DNA from: Megaleporinus macrocephalus
Taxonomy: Eukaryota > Chordata > Actinopteri > Characiformes > Anostomidae
Length of the DNA stretch: 64,000 bases
Reading direction: 5' to 3'
NCBI GenBank assembly: GCA_021613375.1
Contig: CM038725.1
Coordinates: 38,259,824 to 38,323,823 of the forward strand
Part shown: in pieces, positions 1 through 15,399 of the stretch
Layout of the letters: every line of letters begins with the position of its first letter
How positions within the stretch are numbered: the first letter of the stretch is position 1
Program-made: the position numbers and the translations under genes
Notes under the pieces: generated by a model
Database searches by the model: none
What the model saw: the letters and a program-made list of their open reading frames with translations, nothing else
Told to the model about the DNA's origin: nothing

Positions 1-124
1 GCACAAAAGTTACTTGTTATACATGTGCTAAATATTTATACGTGTACTTAATTAAACTACACTTGTATCTCACATAAGAATATTTATTAAGATTAAACAG
101 GAAAGTATGTATAATTAAGAAATG

Positions 125-1080
125 TCCAGATGGATGGTGATCCTCCAGAATGACCTGTCTTCTATTTGGGACTTCTAGTATCAGAATGACTGGTTCATGA
201 TTCTTCTATTAACTGTATTTATCCTTCTTGTAGCTGTTTGTAATTTTCCTTATTCATCTTCAGCTCTTTCAAGAATGATATTCTTTTTTCAGTGAATCAG
301 TTCCACACTAAGAGCTTTAGTTAGGTTATCTAGATTTCAAATCAAGAAGTCTTTAAAAGCATCTATATGTTTTCCTGTCTAGTTTGTTTGTTGTCAAGCT
401 TTCCCATCCATAAACAACTATAAAGAAGACTATAACCTGGACAATTCTGATTTTTGTCTGAAGAGATAAATTACATTTAAAGATCTCAAGCTCCTTTACC
501 CCTGTTTGTCAAGTCCCAATCCGTCATGAAAGCTTTACTGTTTATAACTGATCTGATTGGGCAAAAGCCCATTTGCACATCATCTCCATTAATGGTAAAG
601 TTGCGCAGTCCTTTCATTATGACCTTAGTACCCTTCAGTAAAGTCCGGCCTTTTCACTCTGTTCTCTAACATTCTTTTTGGGCCTTCAGGACATCCATAC
701 TCTCTGCTATGAGGGCTGCATAATCTGCATATTGAAGGTTATTTTATGTTTCTTCCAACAATCCTGAATCCAAGATCATTTTTCTCTGTCCTGTTTTAAT
801 CATTGCATGTTCTGTGTATGCAGCCTTGTCTATGTGGAACCAGTCTCGTTGTCTTATTTTCTCTAATTGTTTGTCTATGTTCTCTTAACCATGGCTTGTT
901 GATAAGTGTAAAGCTTCTGCATTAGGACACTGAGATGCTGTGGTATGTTCCATAAAACAATGTGGTCCACACAGGTGAAGGCTTTGTTGTAGTCAATAAG
1001 ACACATGTTGATTTCAGTCTAAAACAGCATAGCTCTCCTCTTTGCCTCGGCAAGGTATACTACATACAACCCACATTTTC
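125..1080 (-). mobile_element. Degenerate RTE/BovB-like LINE reverse transcriptase relic
   Basis: On the minus strand, broken reading frames resemble the reverse transcriptase of an RTE-type non-LTR retrotransposon. Around 950-1000 the reading is IDYNKAFTCVDHIVLW, like the RT motif with an aspartate and the KAFDxVDH pattern. Around 590 it gives LRNFTINGDDVQMG. Around 370-450 it gives KIRIVQV and VVYGWESLTTNKLDRK, like the C-terminal part of that RT family. Stops and frameshifts are frequent, so it is inactive. Family assignment rests on motif memory and could be another non-LTR clade. Confidence 0.6.
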
Positions 1081-2200
1081 CCAAAAGTTGGGACATTTTA
1101 AAAAATACTATTAAAAACCAGGATCTTTCTCTGGCAAATATACAAAGATTTACAGTGTTTTCATTGACCTACTACAAATACAAACAAATTTTTAAAAAAT
1201 GATCTGCAACACACATAGGGAGGGATTCAGATTTAATTTGTTCAAAAGATGCAAATCTTTTATCAATGAACAGATCCTTTAAGACCTTAACACCTTTTTC
1301 TGTCCAAGATGAAAATGTCTTATCAGTGGTAGAGGGGGCAAACAAGATATTATTAATTATTGGGCTATATATAGATAATATTTTTTCATTATTTGTGAAT
1401 TGAGGATACTTACTGTTGCAGGTTTGTAAATGGGATTAACCATATAAAGATATCTTGACGGCAGTCAATCTCAAAATCCTAATATAATAATATAAGACAA
1501 TTGTAATAGTAGTATTTTTTTATTTACAGAACATTTTACATACACAAATCTTAACTTGTCAAAGCATTACATTGTTAAAGTGTAAAATTAAGCTATACAA
1601 TGAAAAAACAGAAAGGGACAAAACTTAATAACTAAATATTAAAGAGAAATGCTCAAATTATTATACAAAATGAGAAATAAAAGCAAAAAATAACAAAATC
1701 TGGAAAACTACCATGATTGAGGAATAGGTTTACAATAAAATAAGAATTTGAAAGAAAAAATATTTTTAAATTGTTCTATTTGTATACTGAACTTGACTGA
1801 CTTACTGCAAATGGTAATGTGTCCCACAGTTTAGAAGCATAAGAATAGACGCAAGCCTCTCCACAAAATACCTTGAGTATTTTAAGAAGCCGAAAAATCA
1901 CATGTTCAGGTGATTGTACAGGTTGTAGAGTACAGATTGTTGTCCTGGGAAGCCCAGTTAAAAGAGCTTTCCAATAATTGCTTCTATCTGTGACGAATGC
2001 ATGGATGTTTTCCTACATTGCCCTGTGACAGAAAATGTTCAGGAACATTCCTCAGATGATGAACTGCAAGTAGCAGTTTTTAAAAAGAGATTTGGATTAA
2101 GTCAATCAGTCTTCCCATCTGAACTTGCAAAATGAAAATCTAATATAACACCTCATTTCTGTGTTTCAGATTTAACTTACGATGCCAAAGGACCTAATTT
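1081..2200. other. AT-rich intergenic stretch, no gene seen
   Basis: No coding frame or RNA gene is supported. The first 150 bases start with AAAAGTTGGGACATTTT, which resembles the end of a DNA-transposon relic common in teleosts, but I could not find its other end. The rest is A/T-rich with short homopolymers. Confidence 0.4.
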
Positions 2201-2204
2201 CTGA

Positions 2205-2640
2205 TTTTAAAAATGAAAATATCTGCTGAACAAGAGCCTAACTTTAACTTCACCAAGCTGAGCCAAGTTCTCAGAGCTACAGCTGTTCTGCTCTGCAGTG
2301 GATCTTCTCCTTATTCACTTCACTCTCCTTCATTACCACCAGACTCCTTTCTTATTTCGCTCTGTGTGTTTATATACACAAGATTAGCTAGCTCAGACTC
2401 TACATGATACAGTTCAGTAAATATAGTCAGCTCAGTAAACTCACTGTACTGCTGTGCTCAGTTTCCAGCAGGAGAGGATCATCTGAAAGCTCAGAAACCT
2501 ACATAAACACGACCAGTACAGACACGTACATGTTGCTCACTGGCGTCTGCTTTTTGTAAATGTCGGTTTTCTTACCACCGTAAGGAGCATTAGCGAACCC
2601 CCCTACTGAGCTGGAGTGTAGAGTAGGATAACACAAGCTC
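2205..2640 (-). promoter_or_regulatory. Type II promoter / first-exon copy, decayed
   Basis: This segment is related to 24470-24960 (same orientation) and 36955-37280 (opposite orientation). On the minus strand it has a TATA-like GTGTATATAAAC (TATATAAAC at 2368-2376), then an ATG at 2333 opening a short frame MKESEVNKEKIHCRAEQL that stops at TAG. The splice donor seen in the 24.5-kb copy (CTTTG|GTGAGC) is changed here to CTTG|GCTCAGC, so this copy has probably lost it. No zinc-finger exon lies downstream on the minus strand inside the window (positions below 2200), so the partner gene is either beyond the left edge or lost. Confidence 0.5.
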
Positions 2641-3440
2641 TATACATCCTTTTAAAACCAACTGTATTTAAATCTTAAAGTGCAGTGGATCTGCACTCTA
2701 CACGTGAGATGTTCTCGTGACCCTGAGACTTCAGCCAATCTGCTAAAACCTTTCTTTGTGCAGAGTACATCTCACAGTGAAGCAGAGCATGTTAGACTGC
2801 AGTTTCTACAAAGACTTGTTTCATGCTCCTTTTTTAAATACAGCTCCTTTTTTAAATACCTGATGGTTCCATTTTTCATATGCACTTTCCACTGATGTGG
2901 GTCAAATGATTTGCTTTGTTCTGCATCCAAGTTCACGTGTATAGCACGATTTACAACAGTGTTGTCACAAAGCAGCTTTACCAAAGCCTTCTTAAGATCC
3001 AGTAGTGCAAAATGCAAATTCTTGCAAAATTTTAACTGGTCTTAAGATTTTGATCAGGAGTGTATCTATGACTGAGGGAAGGCTGAATAAGGCACAACAT
3101 AAGATAGCTAATATTAATAGCCAATAACAAGCACAACCGGTTTCATTATTAGAAATAAAAAAAGGTTGATAAATAGTCATATAAAATAACCTGTGCCTGT
3201 GTTTGGTCCCATACAAATGTTAATGTTTAGAAGGAAAATAACACACAAATATAGGTGTATGGATCCTTTAATGGTCTAAAATATGATCTGATCAGACTGC
3301 GACTGGAGCATGAAGTTCTTTTGTTGTACACACTCTACACAGAGACAAAACAGAGATCACATCACACTGATAACAAGCCAGCACTCAAAAAGAGTTCTAC
3401 AAGCGTTATGCTGCAGTACTGAGCTTGGACAATCTGATTG
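2641..3440. other. Intergenic, no gene seen
   Basis: Short open frames on both strands here have no recognisable domain and no conserved neighbour copies. I see nothing functional in this stretch. Confidence 0.4.
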
Positions 3441-3609
3441 TTTAAGTATCTGTAAAATTAATGAATCCACATGGTCCCAATGATGTTCGCAAGAGTCCAA
3501 GGTGTTGAATATTGCCAAATTGGTCACTATTTATGCAGTTCTGATGAAGATAAAGAAACCAAGTTCAAAATCCTGTACTGTCAGTCACAGCTATGTGTGG
3601 TAGGAGAGA

Positions 3610-4280
3610 TTTGAGGTGGGCATAAACGAGTCCTTATCTCATATCACAACACCCTTCTCAAGAACCACTGATCCTCTAAGCATCAGAACATCATCAACAG
3701 TCCTAATAGTCTCTGGAAAGAGTAATGGAAAGTTAATGGACGAGTTGAAGTCTTCCTGTTTGCAATTTCTTGCAACTCATGTCACTCAGGTAGTCGTGCA
3801 GTCCTTCATACTTCTGTGTTTCTCTTACAAAACTGTTCCGTTCTTGCTACCAAAGCAAGAACGTCTCTGTTGTGATTTTCAAGGTCATATCTTCTTCCTT
3901 ACAGGGCTCAATAAGAACTCTCTGAACATACAGCATACATAAAACATCTCCCAAAGGTAAAATATGGGAAGACACAGTGGCCTTTTTATTGTAATAAGGA
4001 TTAGTTAACATGTTGGAAAAGAGAAACTCAAGAGGAGCCAAGCTTACAGTTATATGTTAGGTGTCAAAAGATACATCACTGCACCACTAAGTGACTTATA
4101 GTAACGCAAGATATACTAAATTAGAAATTAAAGACTCATTTTATTATATGGAGTCTGTTAATTGTTGTTAACATATAATTTATATTATTAAAGAAATTAT
4201 ATTCATTTTTATGCTCATGTATTAAAAAACAGTATAGATATCTGCAAATTTACTTCTGGATTGTATTAGGGTAACAATCA
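3610..4280 (-). other. Conserved 3' flank (probable 3' UTR) of the 4281-5135 ZNF gene
   Basis: This is downstream of the stop codon on the minus strand. Blocks of it recur downstream of paralogues, for example a GAACA(T)...AAAACATCTCC block also near 14270-14310, 9710-9750 and 22375-22420, and the AAAGTTAATGGA block also at 22095-22107. Recurrence only at the 3' side of ZNF genes suggests transcribed 3' UTR copied along with the genes. Confidence 0.45.
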
Positions 4281-5231
<951 letters not shown>

Positions 5232-5253
5232 TCAAACAGGATATCATTTATAT

Positions 5254-5685
5254 CTGGCAAAAGAAAATATGAGCAGACATTACAATAACAAAAGTAGCCT
5301 AATTTAAATTATGAATGCCTTATTTACATCAACTGGCAGAAGGTGTAAGAACTTTATTCAAATGTGTTCAACTTCACTCTTCAAAAAGACATACAGAGTT
5401 TTTGTGCTGAAATGGGAAACTCTGGGGATGAGGTTTGGCTCCTGCATATTTGGCTGGTACAGAACCAGTAAAGCACTTTACTACTATGCAATGTTGTTGC
5501 CCAAACATGCTGCCAGAATTAAAAAGGTACAAAGTAAGCTCTATGACTTAGTTTAACAAATACATATCATGTCTAAATCATTATTAGTGCCAGGAGTGCA
5601 TTAGGAGACAACAAATAAAACAAAGTATCACAAACCACAGTTGGGCCACAAGCAAATAGATTGAAAAGCTTATAGAATATTAGTT
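5254..5685. other. Intron of ZNF-1, no other feature
   Basis: This lies between the coding-exon acceptor and the first-exon donor at 7439. Short open frames here have no recognisable content. Confidence 0.4.
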
Positions 5686-5689
5686 AGAC

Positions 5690-5945
5690 TATTTTGAAAC
5701 ATTATACAGGTGAATTGGTTACAGGTGAGGGTGCCATGATTGGGTATAGAAGGAGTTATATAACAAAGGCTCAGTGTTTGGAGTTGTGTGTCAATCATGA
5801 GAGAAATGTCAAACAGTGCAAAAAGATTATTCTATGCAGAGACATTCCTAAGTTCACTGGGACCAGGCTCATCTCAGACGGTTAGAACTAGAGATGCAAT
5901 AAGTGCTGTGGTCAGACAATTCCATTTGGAGTGAAGTCTTAGGCA
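5690..5945 (+). mobile_element. Internally deleted Tc1-like transposon relic
   Basis: The reading ATGATTGGGTATAGAAGGAG...AAAGGCTCAGT matches the 5' leader of a common teleost Tc1-like element. It jumps directly to CTCATCTCAGACGG and GTGCTGTGGTCAGAC, which come from the catalytic part of the transposase (the WSDE region). Most of the gene is missing. It sits in the intron of the ZNF gene at 4281-5135. Recognition is from memory of the family. Confidence 0.5.
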
Positions 5946-5949
5946 ATAA

Positions 5950-6960
5950 TTCCAGTTGTACAACTGCAACAATTAGTATCATCAGAGTATTTTTAAAGAA
6001 AAGGTGATGTAACTCAGTAGTAAACAGACCTCTGTCCCAGCGTTTTGGGTGCAGATTTTGAATTCTGAATTTACAAATATTTACAAAACAGAATTAAGAT
6101 GGTCAGAAAATATATTGGAAACTTCTCTGGAATAGAATATATTTATAATATATGTAACATACTATTATAATCATTAATATCATAATACTGTATATTATTA
6201 TATTTGACTAATTGATGAAATTTAGGTACAGAAACAGGAAGAACAGAGAGTTGATGTTGATAACTTGGGCATACCCAATCTGTTGTTTTTTAAGTGTAAG
6301 TAACAGCTTTTGGAGAAAAGTGCACAGGTTGCAGAGTTAGTTCTTCTAAATATAAAATTTTTTACTAAGTCTTGTTTAATTCAAGTCTTATTTTATTAAA
6401 ATCCATTGGCTTTTGATTCATGTTTTAACAAAAACAAGGCTAAATGAATGATGATAAATCTATAGATTTATTGCTGAATAAAATGTAATGTAAGTTTTGG
6501 TTTATTTCTGATAGTTTATGGTTAAAGGGAACAGGTAAACTGAAGTTATATGTTATTGTGTGTACAAACAAATCAAAAGATTTAATTCAACTTTAACCAA
6601 TAACTTAAAAGCTTAAATCATTCAACCAGAATATTAATGATTTTAGATCTGTTCAAAATAGAGATATGACATAAGACATTATTCAAAAAAGACTAGCTTT
6701 CACATTTTTTTCAGTAATATCTTATAATTCATGTTTTTGCTGATTATATCTATTTTCAGAAATCCGTGTCAAACGTTTCAGACTGTTTGATAATATAAAA
6801 TCAGACTAAAAGGAAATACTAATCCGGTGAAAAGCCTTTGTAGCTGATGTTTGGGTTAAAATACTGCGAATCAGTTAAATGTTGCCCTCTACTGGCGGAA
6901 TGTTGCTATTGCTGCGTTTAATCTGACCGAAAAAAATCGAGTAAGAATCCAATTTCACCC
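5950..6960. other. AT-rich intronic stretch, nothing recognised
   Basis: No open frame or repeat that I can name. It lies inside the inferred intron of the ZNF gene at 4281-5135. Confidence 0.4.
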
Positions 6961-6964
6961 TCTT

Positions 6965-7600
6965 TATACACATTGTTTTATAAGTGAATGGTTGAGAAGA
7001 TCTGCTTTATGAGTTCAAACTGACAATAGAGCAGATAGTCATGTACATAAAGATCATGTTTACAGTTAGTTTGAAAATGAAGGAGTTGACTTGATAACAT
7101 TAGTACACAAAAGATCAGAAGCACATCAGATTCACCAGCAAACACAAAGTCTTGATCTGAGGAACATGTGTTTGATGTGTTTGGAACTAACTTGGTAAAT
7201 AAGTCACAAACAGACTGCTCTGTTCATCAAACTGAACTAGGAAACCATGATCAAGCAAATATTCTGGTCTAGCAGCAGCTCCCATTACTCAGCTCTGGTC
7301 TGAATAAAGCTGCTTCTGTGTGTCTGATCTATTTTAAAGAACATCAGATGTTATGCTCAGGACTCAGATGTGTCTCCAGCTGTTTGTCTCAGAGTGAATG
7401 AAGAACAATGAGTGTTAAAGTGTAGGACAGCTTCCTACCTTCAATAGTTCAGCTCTGCTTTCTGTTCCTCCAACAACACTGTCCGAGCGCGGAGGAGGCG
7501 TGGACTGCTGACCACAGCACGATCTTCTGCTTCTCCACTTTAGCGCAGTTGGAGAGAGTCAGAGAATTAGCGCCACCTCATGGCCGGAAGCCCTATTTAA
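6965..7600 (-). promoter_or_regulatory. Type I promoter and non-coding exon 1 of ZNF-1
   Basis: This conserved block recurs at 12140-12490, 17470-18115, 35400-36015, 46640-47270, 57180-57790 and, inverted, 48840-49560, each upstream of a ZNF coding exon in the same orientation. On the minus strand it reads: TGGCGCTAAT, a CpG-rich box CACGCCTCCTCCGCGCTCGG, then ACTATTGAAG followed by the splice donor GTAGGA (exon end at 7439). About 450 bases of the intron start are also conserved. The exon has no ATG, so it is a 5' leader. The start site is not defined; a TTTTAAATAG lies near 7595. Confidence 0.75.
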
Positions 7601-7774
7601 AATTCGTATTTAGTTGAAGAACCCAGAAAGGATTCTGTACTGTATATATCTTCTACAACTCTTCCACAGTCCAACAGCACATTTAATCCTCATTCTTCTT
7701 TTTTATATTTAATTTCCGTTATTTTATTTTTATATTTCTTATTTCTTTTAAACTTGAGTTATTTAAATGTTTTA

Positions 7775-7870
7775 ATGCCTTTTGTTTTCTTCATGACTTT
7801 TTTGTGTAAAGCATTTTGAGTTGCCACTGTGCAAGAAAGATGTTATACAAATAAACCTGCCTTGCCTTTA
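7775..7870. repeat. Short dispersed teleost repeat
   Basis: On the minus strand this reads AAGGCAGGTTTATTTGTATA...GTGCTTTACA-like (here ATGCTTTACAC), a motif dispersed in many fish genomes. It abuts and truncates the ZNF remnant at 7870-8015. The class is not assigned. Confidence 0.45.
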
Positions 7871-8015
7871 GATCAGTTATCAGTTCCAGTCTTTGTTTGT
7901 GTGTTTGTCTGTGAGATGCTTTCATGCAGAGGGTAACAGATGATGTTTGTTGGGTACTGAAGGGTCTTGTAAATGACATTCTTACATTTTACCTGATTAA
8001 ACAGCATAACAGTAC
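7870..8015 (-). pseudogene. ZNF N-terminal remnant without fingers
   Basis: The minus-strand reading STQQTSSVTLCMKASHRQTH matches the N-terminal tail of the cluster's ZNF proteins (compare [19 protein letters not shown] at 5060-5120 and [13 protein letters not shown] at 10920-10960). The ATG of MASRR is changed to GTC and the sequence ends at a dispersed repeat (7775-7870) before any finger. It is a dead fragment of another cluster member. Confidence 0.7.
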
Positions 8016-8334
8016 TCTTGCTTGAGCAGTGTAGGGCAGCAGACACTAGGAGCTGGAGAAGTCTTGAAGTAGAATGGCATTAATTTCTGATCTACGCTTA
8101 ATGTAAAATGCAACAAATATAGTCTGATCTAAATAATAAACACCTCATTTAAACTCTTCAACATTTTATTTTTCTGCCAATGCAGTTAGCTAAATAGTAC
8201 AATGGTGTGTTGAAAATGTGTAAAGCTCAACAAAACACAAAAATGTTTTTGTAGTTAATACAATTTTGTCATGGTATAGGTTTTACTGTGCATATGCCAT
8301 GGACGTACATTTGCGCTCAACATCGCTGGGGACA

Positions 8335-8500
8335 TATGAATTTCTGTTTTTCACACCTCCCACATATTAGTGTCACTGCAGTGCTGAGAATAATTCACCA
8401 ACCCAGTAGTACCTTCTCTGTGGTGGTCCTGACCATTAGAAAACAGGCTAATAAAGTATACCGAGAATCAGATGAACAGATTTTGTTGTTTTCTTTTTGT
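8335..8500 (+). mobile_element. MITE fragment (same family as 58995-59364)
   Basis: The sequence GTCACTGCAGTGCTGAGAAT followed by TGTGGTGGTCCTGACCATT and AACAGGCTAATAAAGTAT is the interior of a MITE family common in otophysan fishes. The related core CACTGTAGTGCTGAGAATGA is at about 59199. No terminal repeats are found here, so it is a fragment. Confidence 0.55.
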
Positions 8501-8529
8501 TCTGTGCTTTTAAACTATACTGAATAACA

Positions 8530-9530
8530 ATTCATAATTCAATTAATGAGAAACAAATATTAAATTAATATTAATCTAATGACTGACAGAGAAGTAGTTT
8601 AGACTTCAGTGTACTTCAGCCATAGTGCAAATGAAACATGTCTCATACAACAGCAGTAGTAAAAGTAGCTGGAGCTGAAGAAATCTCCATAAACCCAACA
8701 ACGTAACAATCAGTGAAAAACAATCTCTCTTAACGTGTCAATCAAAGTACAAGACATGTCTTCATCCAGTGCCACTTTTAAACCAATAAGCAATAAGTTT
8801 AAAACTCACACGTTTCTTTGAAAAATAACTAATTTTCACCTTGCTCTTTTTTGCTGCCATCCTCACTTGCTTTTCCATGTGTCTCCCACGCTGCACCTGA
8901 GTCTCATATTACTGGAAAGTTCTCCTCCCAGTTTTGGCACTGCTAACAACCAAACGTACTTACAGAGTCTCACGTGTTACGGAGGTAGGACTTGAGTAGA
9001 GAACTTGATTTAATCTAACAGATTGAATTCAGACGTTGACTTCTGTCCATGCTAATCTATGCCCCTTGATTTAAGGCTTCAGGAGCATCTAAATATCAGA
9101 AGCAGGTATGTTGGATCTGAACTTTCCAGGACCAGGATTAAGCAATCATATCAAGGAAGCTCCAAACTTTTTGTCCTTTCACACCAGCTCAATTATATAT
9201 ATTATTTTAATGTTAAATATATTTGTTTTATTTTGGTCCAAGTACTTGTCTGGTCTGTTTAGTATGTTACAAAGGAGTAAATGTAAGAAGCTTAGCCAAA
9301 TAAAGTGATTCTGAAGCAGATTGTATTATAAAAACAAACGATTTAAAGTGAATTCGGCATGTGAACGAGTATCAGAATCATTTAAACAAGTGAAAATACC
9401 TATACATAATTTATGTTGCGCAATACTCCCTAAAAGATAAAAATAGAAGACCACACAGTATATTTTAAAGGGAGACATTATAAATTGTAATACATTTTGT
9501 CAACAAAGATGTTGTTCTTTATATGCATCC
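8530..9530. other. Intergenic, nothing recognised
   Basis: A/T-rich sequence between a MITE fragment and the 3' flank of the next ZNF gene. The small open frames have no support. Confidence 0.4.
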
Positions 9531-9534
9531 AAAT

Positions 9535-9960
9535 GAAGTCCTTCTCTGGCTGCCTTGACTGTACGCAACTCAGTGCTGTGTAGAACAAGCATTAATGTCT
9601 TGCAGTCCTTCATACACCCGTGTCTCCTTTACAAAGCTGCTCAGTTCAACCCACTAGAGCAAAAAGGGTCCTGTTGCAGAATTTAGAGTCATCATCTTAC
9701 AGTCCTTAACGAGAACAGACTAAACATCTCCTTAAGGTTAACGGGAAGAGAAGTTGATGCTTGCATTGCAACAAACATTAACTAGTTAATATATAAAAAT
9801 CAAAAGATGAAAAGAGAAATTCCAGAGAAACACTGAAAATAGGTCAATTTGTTCATTGATGTACCAGTAAGAGCCTAGCTAAGATATATGAAAGCAAAAA
9901 AACATCTTATTGACTGTTGAGCTCAAAGCACCATTCCATTGACACTTCTACCCTGCATGT
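9535..9960 (-). other. Probable 3' UTR of the 9962-10993 ZNF gene
   Basis: It contains TGCAGTCCTTCATACACCCGTGTCTC, related to TGCAGTCCTTCATACTTCTGTGTTTC downstream of ZNF-1 (about 3797), and an AAACATCTCC block. The match of 3' flanks supports joint duplication of gene and 3' UTR. Confidence 0.45.
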
Positions 9961-9961
9961 A

Positions 9962-11117
<1,156 letters not shown>

Positions 11118-11399
11118 TCTTTTCTGAAATAATAAAAAAGAAAATATCAGATTAACTTGTAGAAAGTGTAAATACAATGTAGACATGCCAATCACTTAAT
11201 CAACCAAACTGTCCAAAAAGACTTGCAGACCACTGTAGCCATGTCGGCATATCAATATTGGATCTTGGAGCTAAGCTAAATTTCTCCACAACAATACTAA
11301 TGGGATCACTTTAAAGCTTTCTTAAAGCTAATCTTACATTAACCTTAACTGTGGTTTTACCCAAAATGCCAACATCTGCATTCTGTAAATTCTTCAAAA

Positions 11400-11475
11400 T
11401 TAAATTTTGGAGTGCTGTGGTCTAATGAAACAAAATTTTAATCCTTTGGCCACAAATCAACACTGACTGGGTGCG
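11400..11475 (+). mobile_element. Small Tc1-like transposase scrap
   Basis: AGTGCTGTGGTCTAATGAAAC followed by AAAATTTTAATCCTTTGGCC resembles the WSDETK...LFG catalytic region of Tc1-like transposases. It is only about 70 bases long and sits in the intron of ZNF-2. Confidence 0.4.
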
Positions 11476-11679
11476 AGCCCAAACCACTGCGCGTGCACAC
11501 ACAGTACTAAGAACGGTACTTGTTCTTGTAACATATTAAAATATATAAATAATCAGTAATCTTGCATGTAAATTAGAGTTTAGAAACTTTTGCAAAATGT
11601 TCTAAAAGGTTCTATTACCTTTAAGTCTATTTTGTAATGGACATTGTATTTATTTCATGTGCTGTAGCAATGTGTGATG

Positions 11680-11995
11680 AGCAGAACTCTCAGACCATCA
11701 GGAACTAGTCTTTTATTCCTACTTAAAATCACGACTTAAACATGGAGACGCAGCGTTTGACTACTCTGCTGCTCTTAAATGGAACCTGTTGACAGAGAGC
11801 GTTAAATCTAGGCTGAAAATCTTCCTGATTGAACAGCTCAGTTTAAAACACTTTGAACTATACAACACTTCTGTTCCATCACAGGACTTCATAATTCTCA
11901 CATGTGAACACTGGCAGAACCTGACCCGGTGTCTGAGTGGGACTCATACAGGGGCAGAGCAAGACAGTCTGACCCGAAGGTATTATAGATAGCAC
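11680..11995 (+). mobile_element. Probable LINE ORF2 C-terminal relic
   Basis: Readings KHGDAAFDYSAALKWNLLTE and SVKSRLKIFLIEQLSLKH resemble the extreme C-terminus of non-LTR retrotransposon ORF2 proteins (the GDRAF..AAP.LWN.LP and FKS.LKT.LF pattern). Frames are broken. It lies in the ZNF-2 intron, close to the promoter block. Confidence 0.45.
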
Positions 11996-12139
11996 CACAA
12001 CCACAATTTACTGACTTTAAAGAATACTTTGCTCTACTTTAAACTTTAAGATCCATTTAAGATATTTTAAAAATATATACACATGTCTATCAGAATAATG
12101 CTGTTTTTTAATTAATGTATTGTGTTAAAGGAGAAGCCA

Positions 12140-12490
12140 CATCCAGCAGCAGCTCCCATTACTCAGCTCTGGTCTGAATAAAGCTGCTTCTGTGTGTCTG
12201 CTCTATTTTAAAGAACATCAGATCTTGTGTTCAGAACTCAGATGTGTCTCCAGCTGTTTGTCTCAGAGTAAATGAAGAACTAGTGTTGAAGTATTGAACA
12301 GCTTCCTACCTTCAATAGTTCAACTCTGCTTACTGTCCCTCCAGGCGTGGACTGCTGAACATAACACGATCTTCTGCTTCTCCACTTTAAGTGCTGCGGG
12401 AGAAACTTATAGTTACTCAGTTAGCGCCATCACTTGGTCTGCAGCGGTTTTACGCTTCAACCATTTACTCACGGAAACAGGTGGAACAGT
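12140..12490 (-). promoter_or_regulatory. Type I promoter and exon 1 of ZNF-2, CpG box deleted
   Basis: Same block as 6965-7600 but shorter. The splice donor GTAGGA follows CTATTGAAG (exon end at 12310). About 25 bases that hold the CpG-rich CCGCGCTCGGACAGTG part are missing: the sequence passes from GGAGGGACAG directly to the CCACGCC flank. Conserved intron similarity begins only at 12150. The promoter may be weakened or altered. Confidence 0.65.
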
Positions 12491-12529
12491 CGCAGACATT
12501 CCTGCAGTAGTCAAGTGAATGAGACACAA

Positions 12530-13392
12530 TACACAAGTCTGGGAGAAGTCCCATCAGCATCAAAATGTTACTAAAATAAAACAAGGAGTTAACTTAGTTT
12601 TAGCATCCCTGCATTATACAACACACAACAAAATGTGTAGTTCATCTTTCAAGCATGATATACTATCTTTGCATTTAGATAGGTCTTGGTAAAGCTGAGG
12701 GAAAGCTTGCTTAAATCTTCATTCAGTCCTACAAACAGCACATTTCTGCCTGACAGAGCTGGACCTCAGTAACACTAATGTGCAGGATTCAGAAGTGAAA
12801 ATATGCCCTAGACTGAGCATTCATGGTCTAAACTGGAGAAAAATGAGAATACACCAAATGTATTATTTAGTGCATGATCGGTTTAATATTTTTATTTTCT
12901 AAATCTGTTGTTTCTTTTGCTATTGTTACAGCTGGGCAAGCCAGACTGAACATAAGACAGACACCTGCTTCGCCCCTGCCTCACTTCCAGACAAAATAAT
13001 GTAAAACAACCAATAAATACAAAGCCCATGAAATTCATTAAGTAGGCAACAAACAATTTAGGTATAAGTATGTGTCCAAAATAATAAACATACCAATTCT
13101 GACTTATGATTGAATTAATAACTAAACTAAACAAAAGAAAATACTAAAAATTTGAAATTTTAGGAGGCCTCCCTTGCTAAACAAAACCAGAAGAAAATTT
13201 AGCAAAAATAATGGGCCCCATTTCCTGCAGACTGGTAAATAAAGAATTTAATTAATATGAGATATAAGGTAATAAGAAAAATGAAGAGACTGTCTTACAC
13301 TAGGCCGGAGAAGGAAAGAGTGAGAAAACAAATCACCCATAACAATGTCATTATTACCAGTAATGTAAAATGTGGCATGTTGAGGACAGATA

Positions 13393-13429
<37 letters not shown>

Positions 13430-14000
13430 GACATTTTTTAATGATTAAACACAACACTAAAAATTAGGAAAAGCTAAGAACAAAAAAGAAAAGAAAACGA
13501 AAGCATTCATACATACAAGAACATGTTAACATAGTACACAATCCACAAATGCCAGGCCAAGACTAAGAGCAAACAGAGGGGTGCTCAAGGGTAGACAAGG
13601 AACAACTGGAACGGGGAGAAGGACAACGAAGAGCTAAGAACAAACATAAACAGAAGCACATAAAACTAACATGTACAAGAAAAACAAAGAGAGGGATAGA
13701 GTGCACTGTTACCCACAGGTGTCATCCCACTTATAACAGACTTAGTTAAAATATATAACCCTTATGCAAAATATACCTACAATTATACAATTATATATGT
13801 AAATTTACAAATGGTGAGATTCAGTCAACAAAGAGAGTGTCCCCCATGCACACAGAGAGGACATCAGCAGGGGTCACTCTCAGTCAGGCAAAACACCTTA
13901 ACTGTCCTCAAATAGTGATCTAATGGCCAGTTACATGGTTTTGGAAATCCTGCACAGGTACCGCCATATCAGGTAGGACAGTCTGGAGATGGCCACACAA
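12530..14000. other. Intergenic, mostly unrecognised, with a TA microsatellite
   Basis: A (TA)n tract lies at about 13397-13426. The region 13480-13720 is purine-rich and the rest is A/T-rich. I recognise no gene here. Confidence 0.4.
13397..13426. repeat. (TA)n microsatellite
   Basis: About 15 uninterrupted TA units. An open frame across it (IYIYIY) is an artefact of the dinucleotide. Confidence 0.95.
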
Positions 14001-14004
14001 AGTC

Positions 14005-14427
14005 TTTATCTCAGGTCACAGCTCCATTTGTCAAGGAATAATCACTCTTCAAGCAACACACAGAACATAAACTTGAAACAAATTCTTGAAACTGTAATGC
14101 CAAGTTCATGGATTAGTTGTAGTCTGAACTTTTATGCAAAACTTATACCACATAGAACAGTCACGTGTAGGCCACACCGCTGAGAGGTCACAAGAACATC
14201 ACTCAGATAACTTGAAGTCTTGCAATTTTTTATACTACTGTGTCCTCTGTTCACCTCAGCAAGAACACTGTGAACATAGAGCATACAAAAAACATCTCCT
14301 AAAATTAAAAGGAGGAAAAGTAACGTTGGTGGGAATCATGATTAGGAAACATAACAGCTGCAACAATAGTTTTTGGCTGGAAACACGATTTCCTGGAAAC
14401 GTAACGAATGTGTTATGGTTACACTCA
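14005..14427 (-). other. Probable 3' UTR of the 14428-15387 ZNF gene
   Basis: It shares with other ZNF 3' flanks the blocks AAGTCTTGCAATTT, AAGAACACTGTGAACATAGA and AAAACATCTCCTAAA (compare 22373-22420 and 3905-3950). Confidence 0.45.
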
Positions 14428-15399
<972 letters not shown>

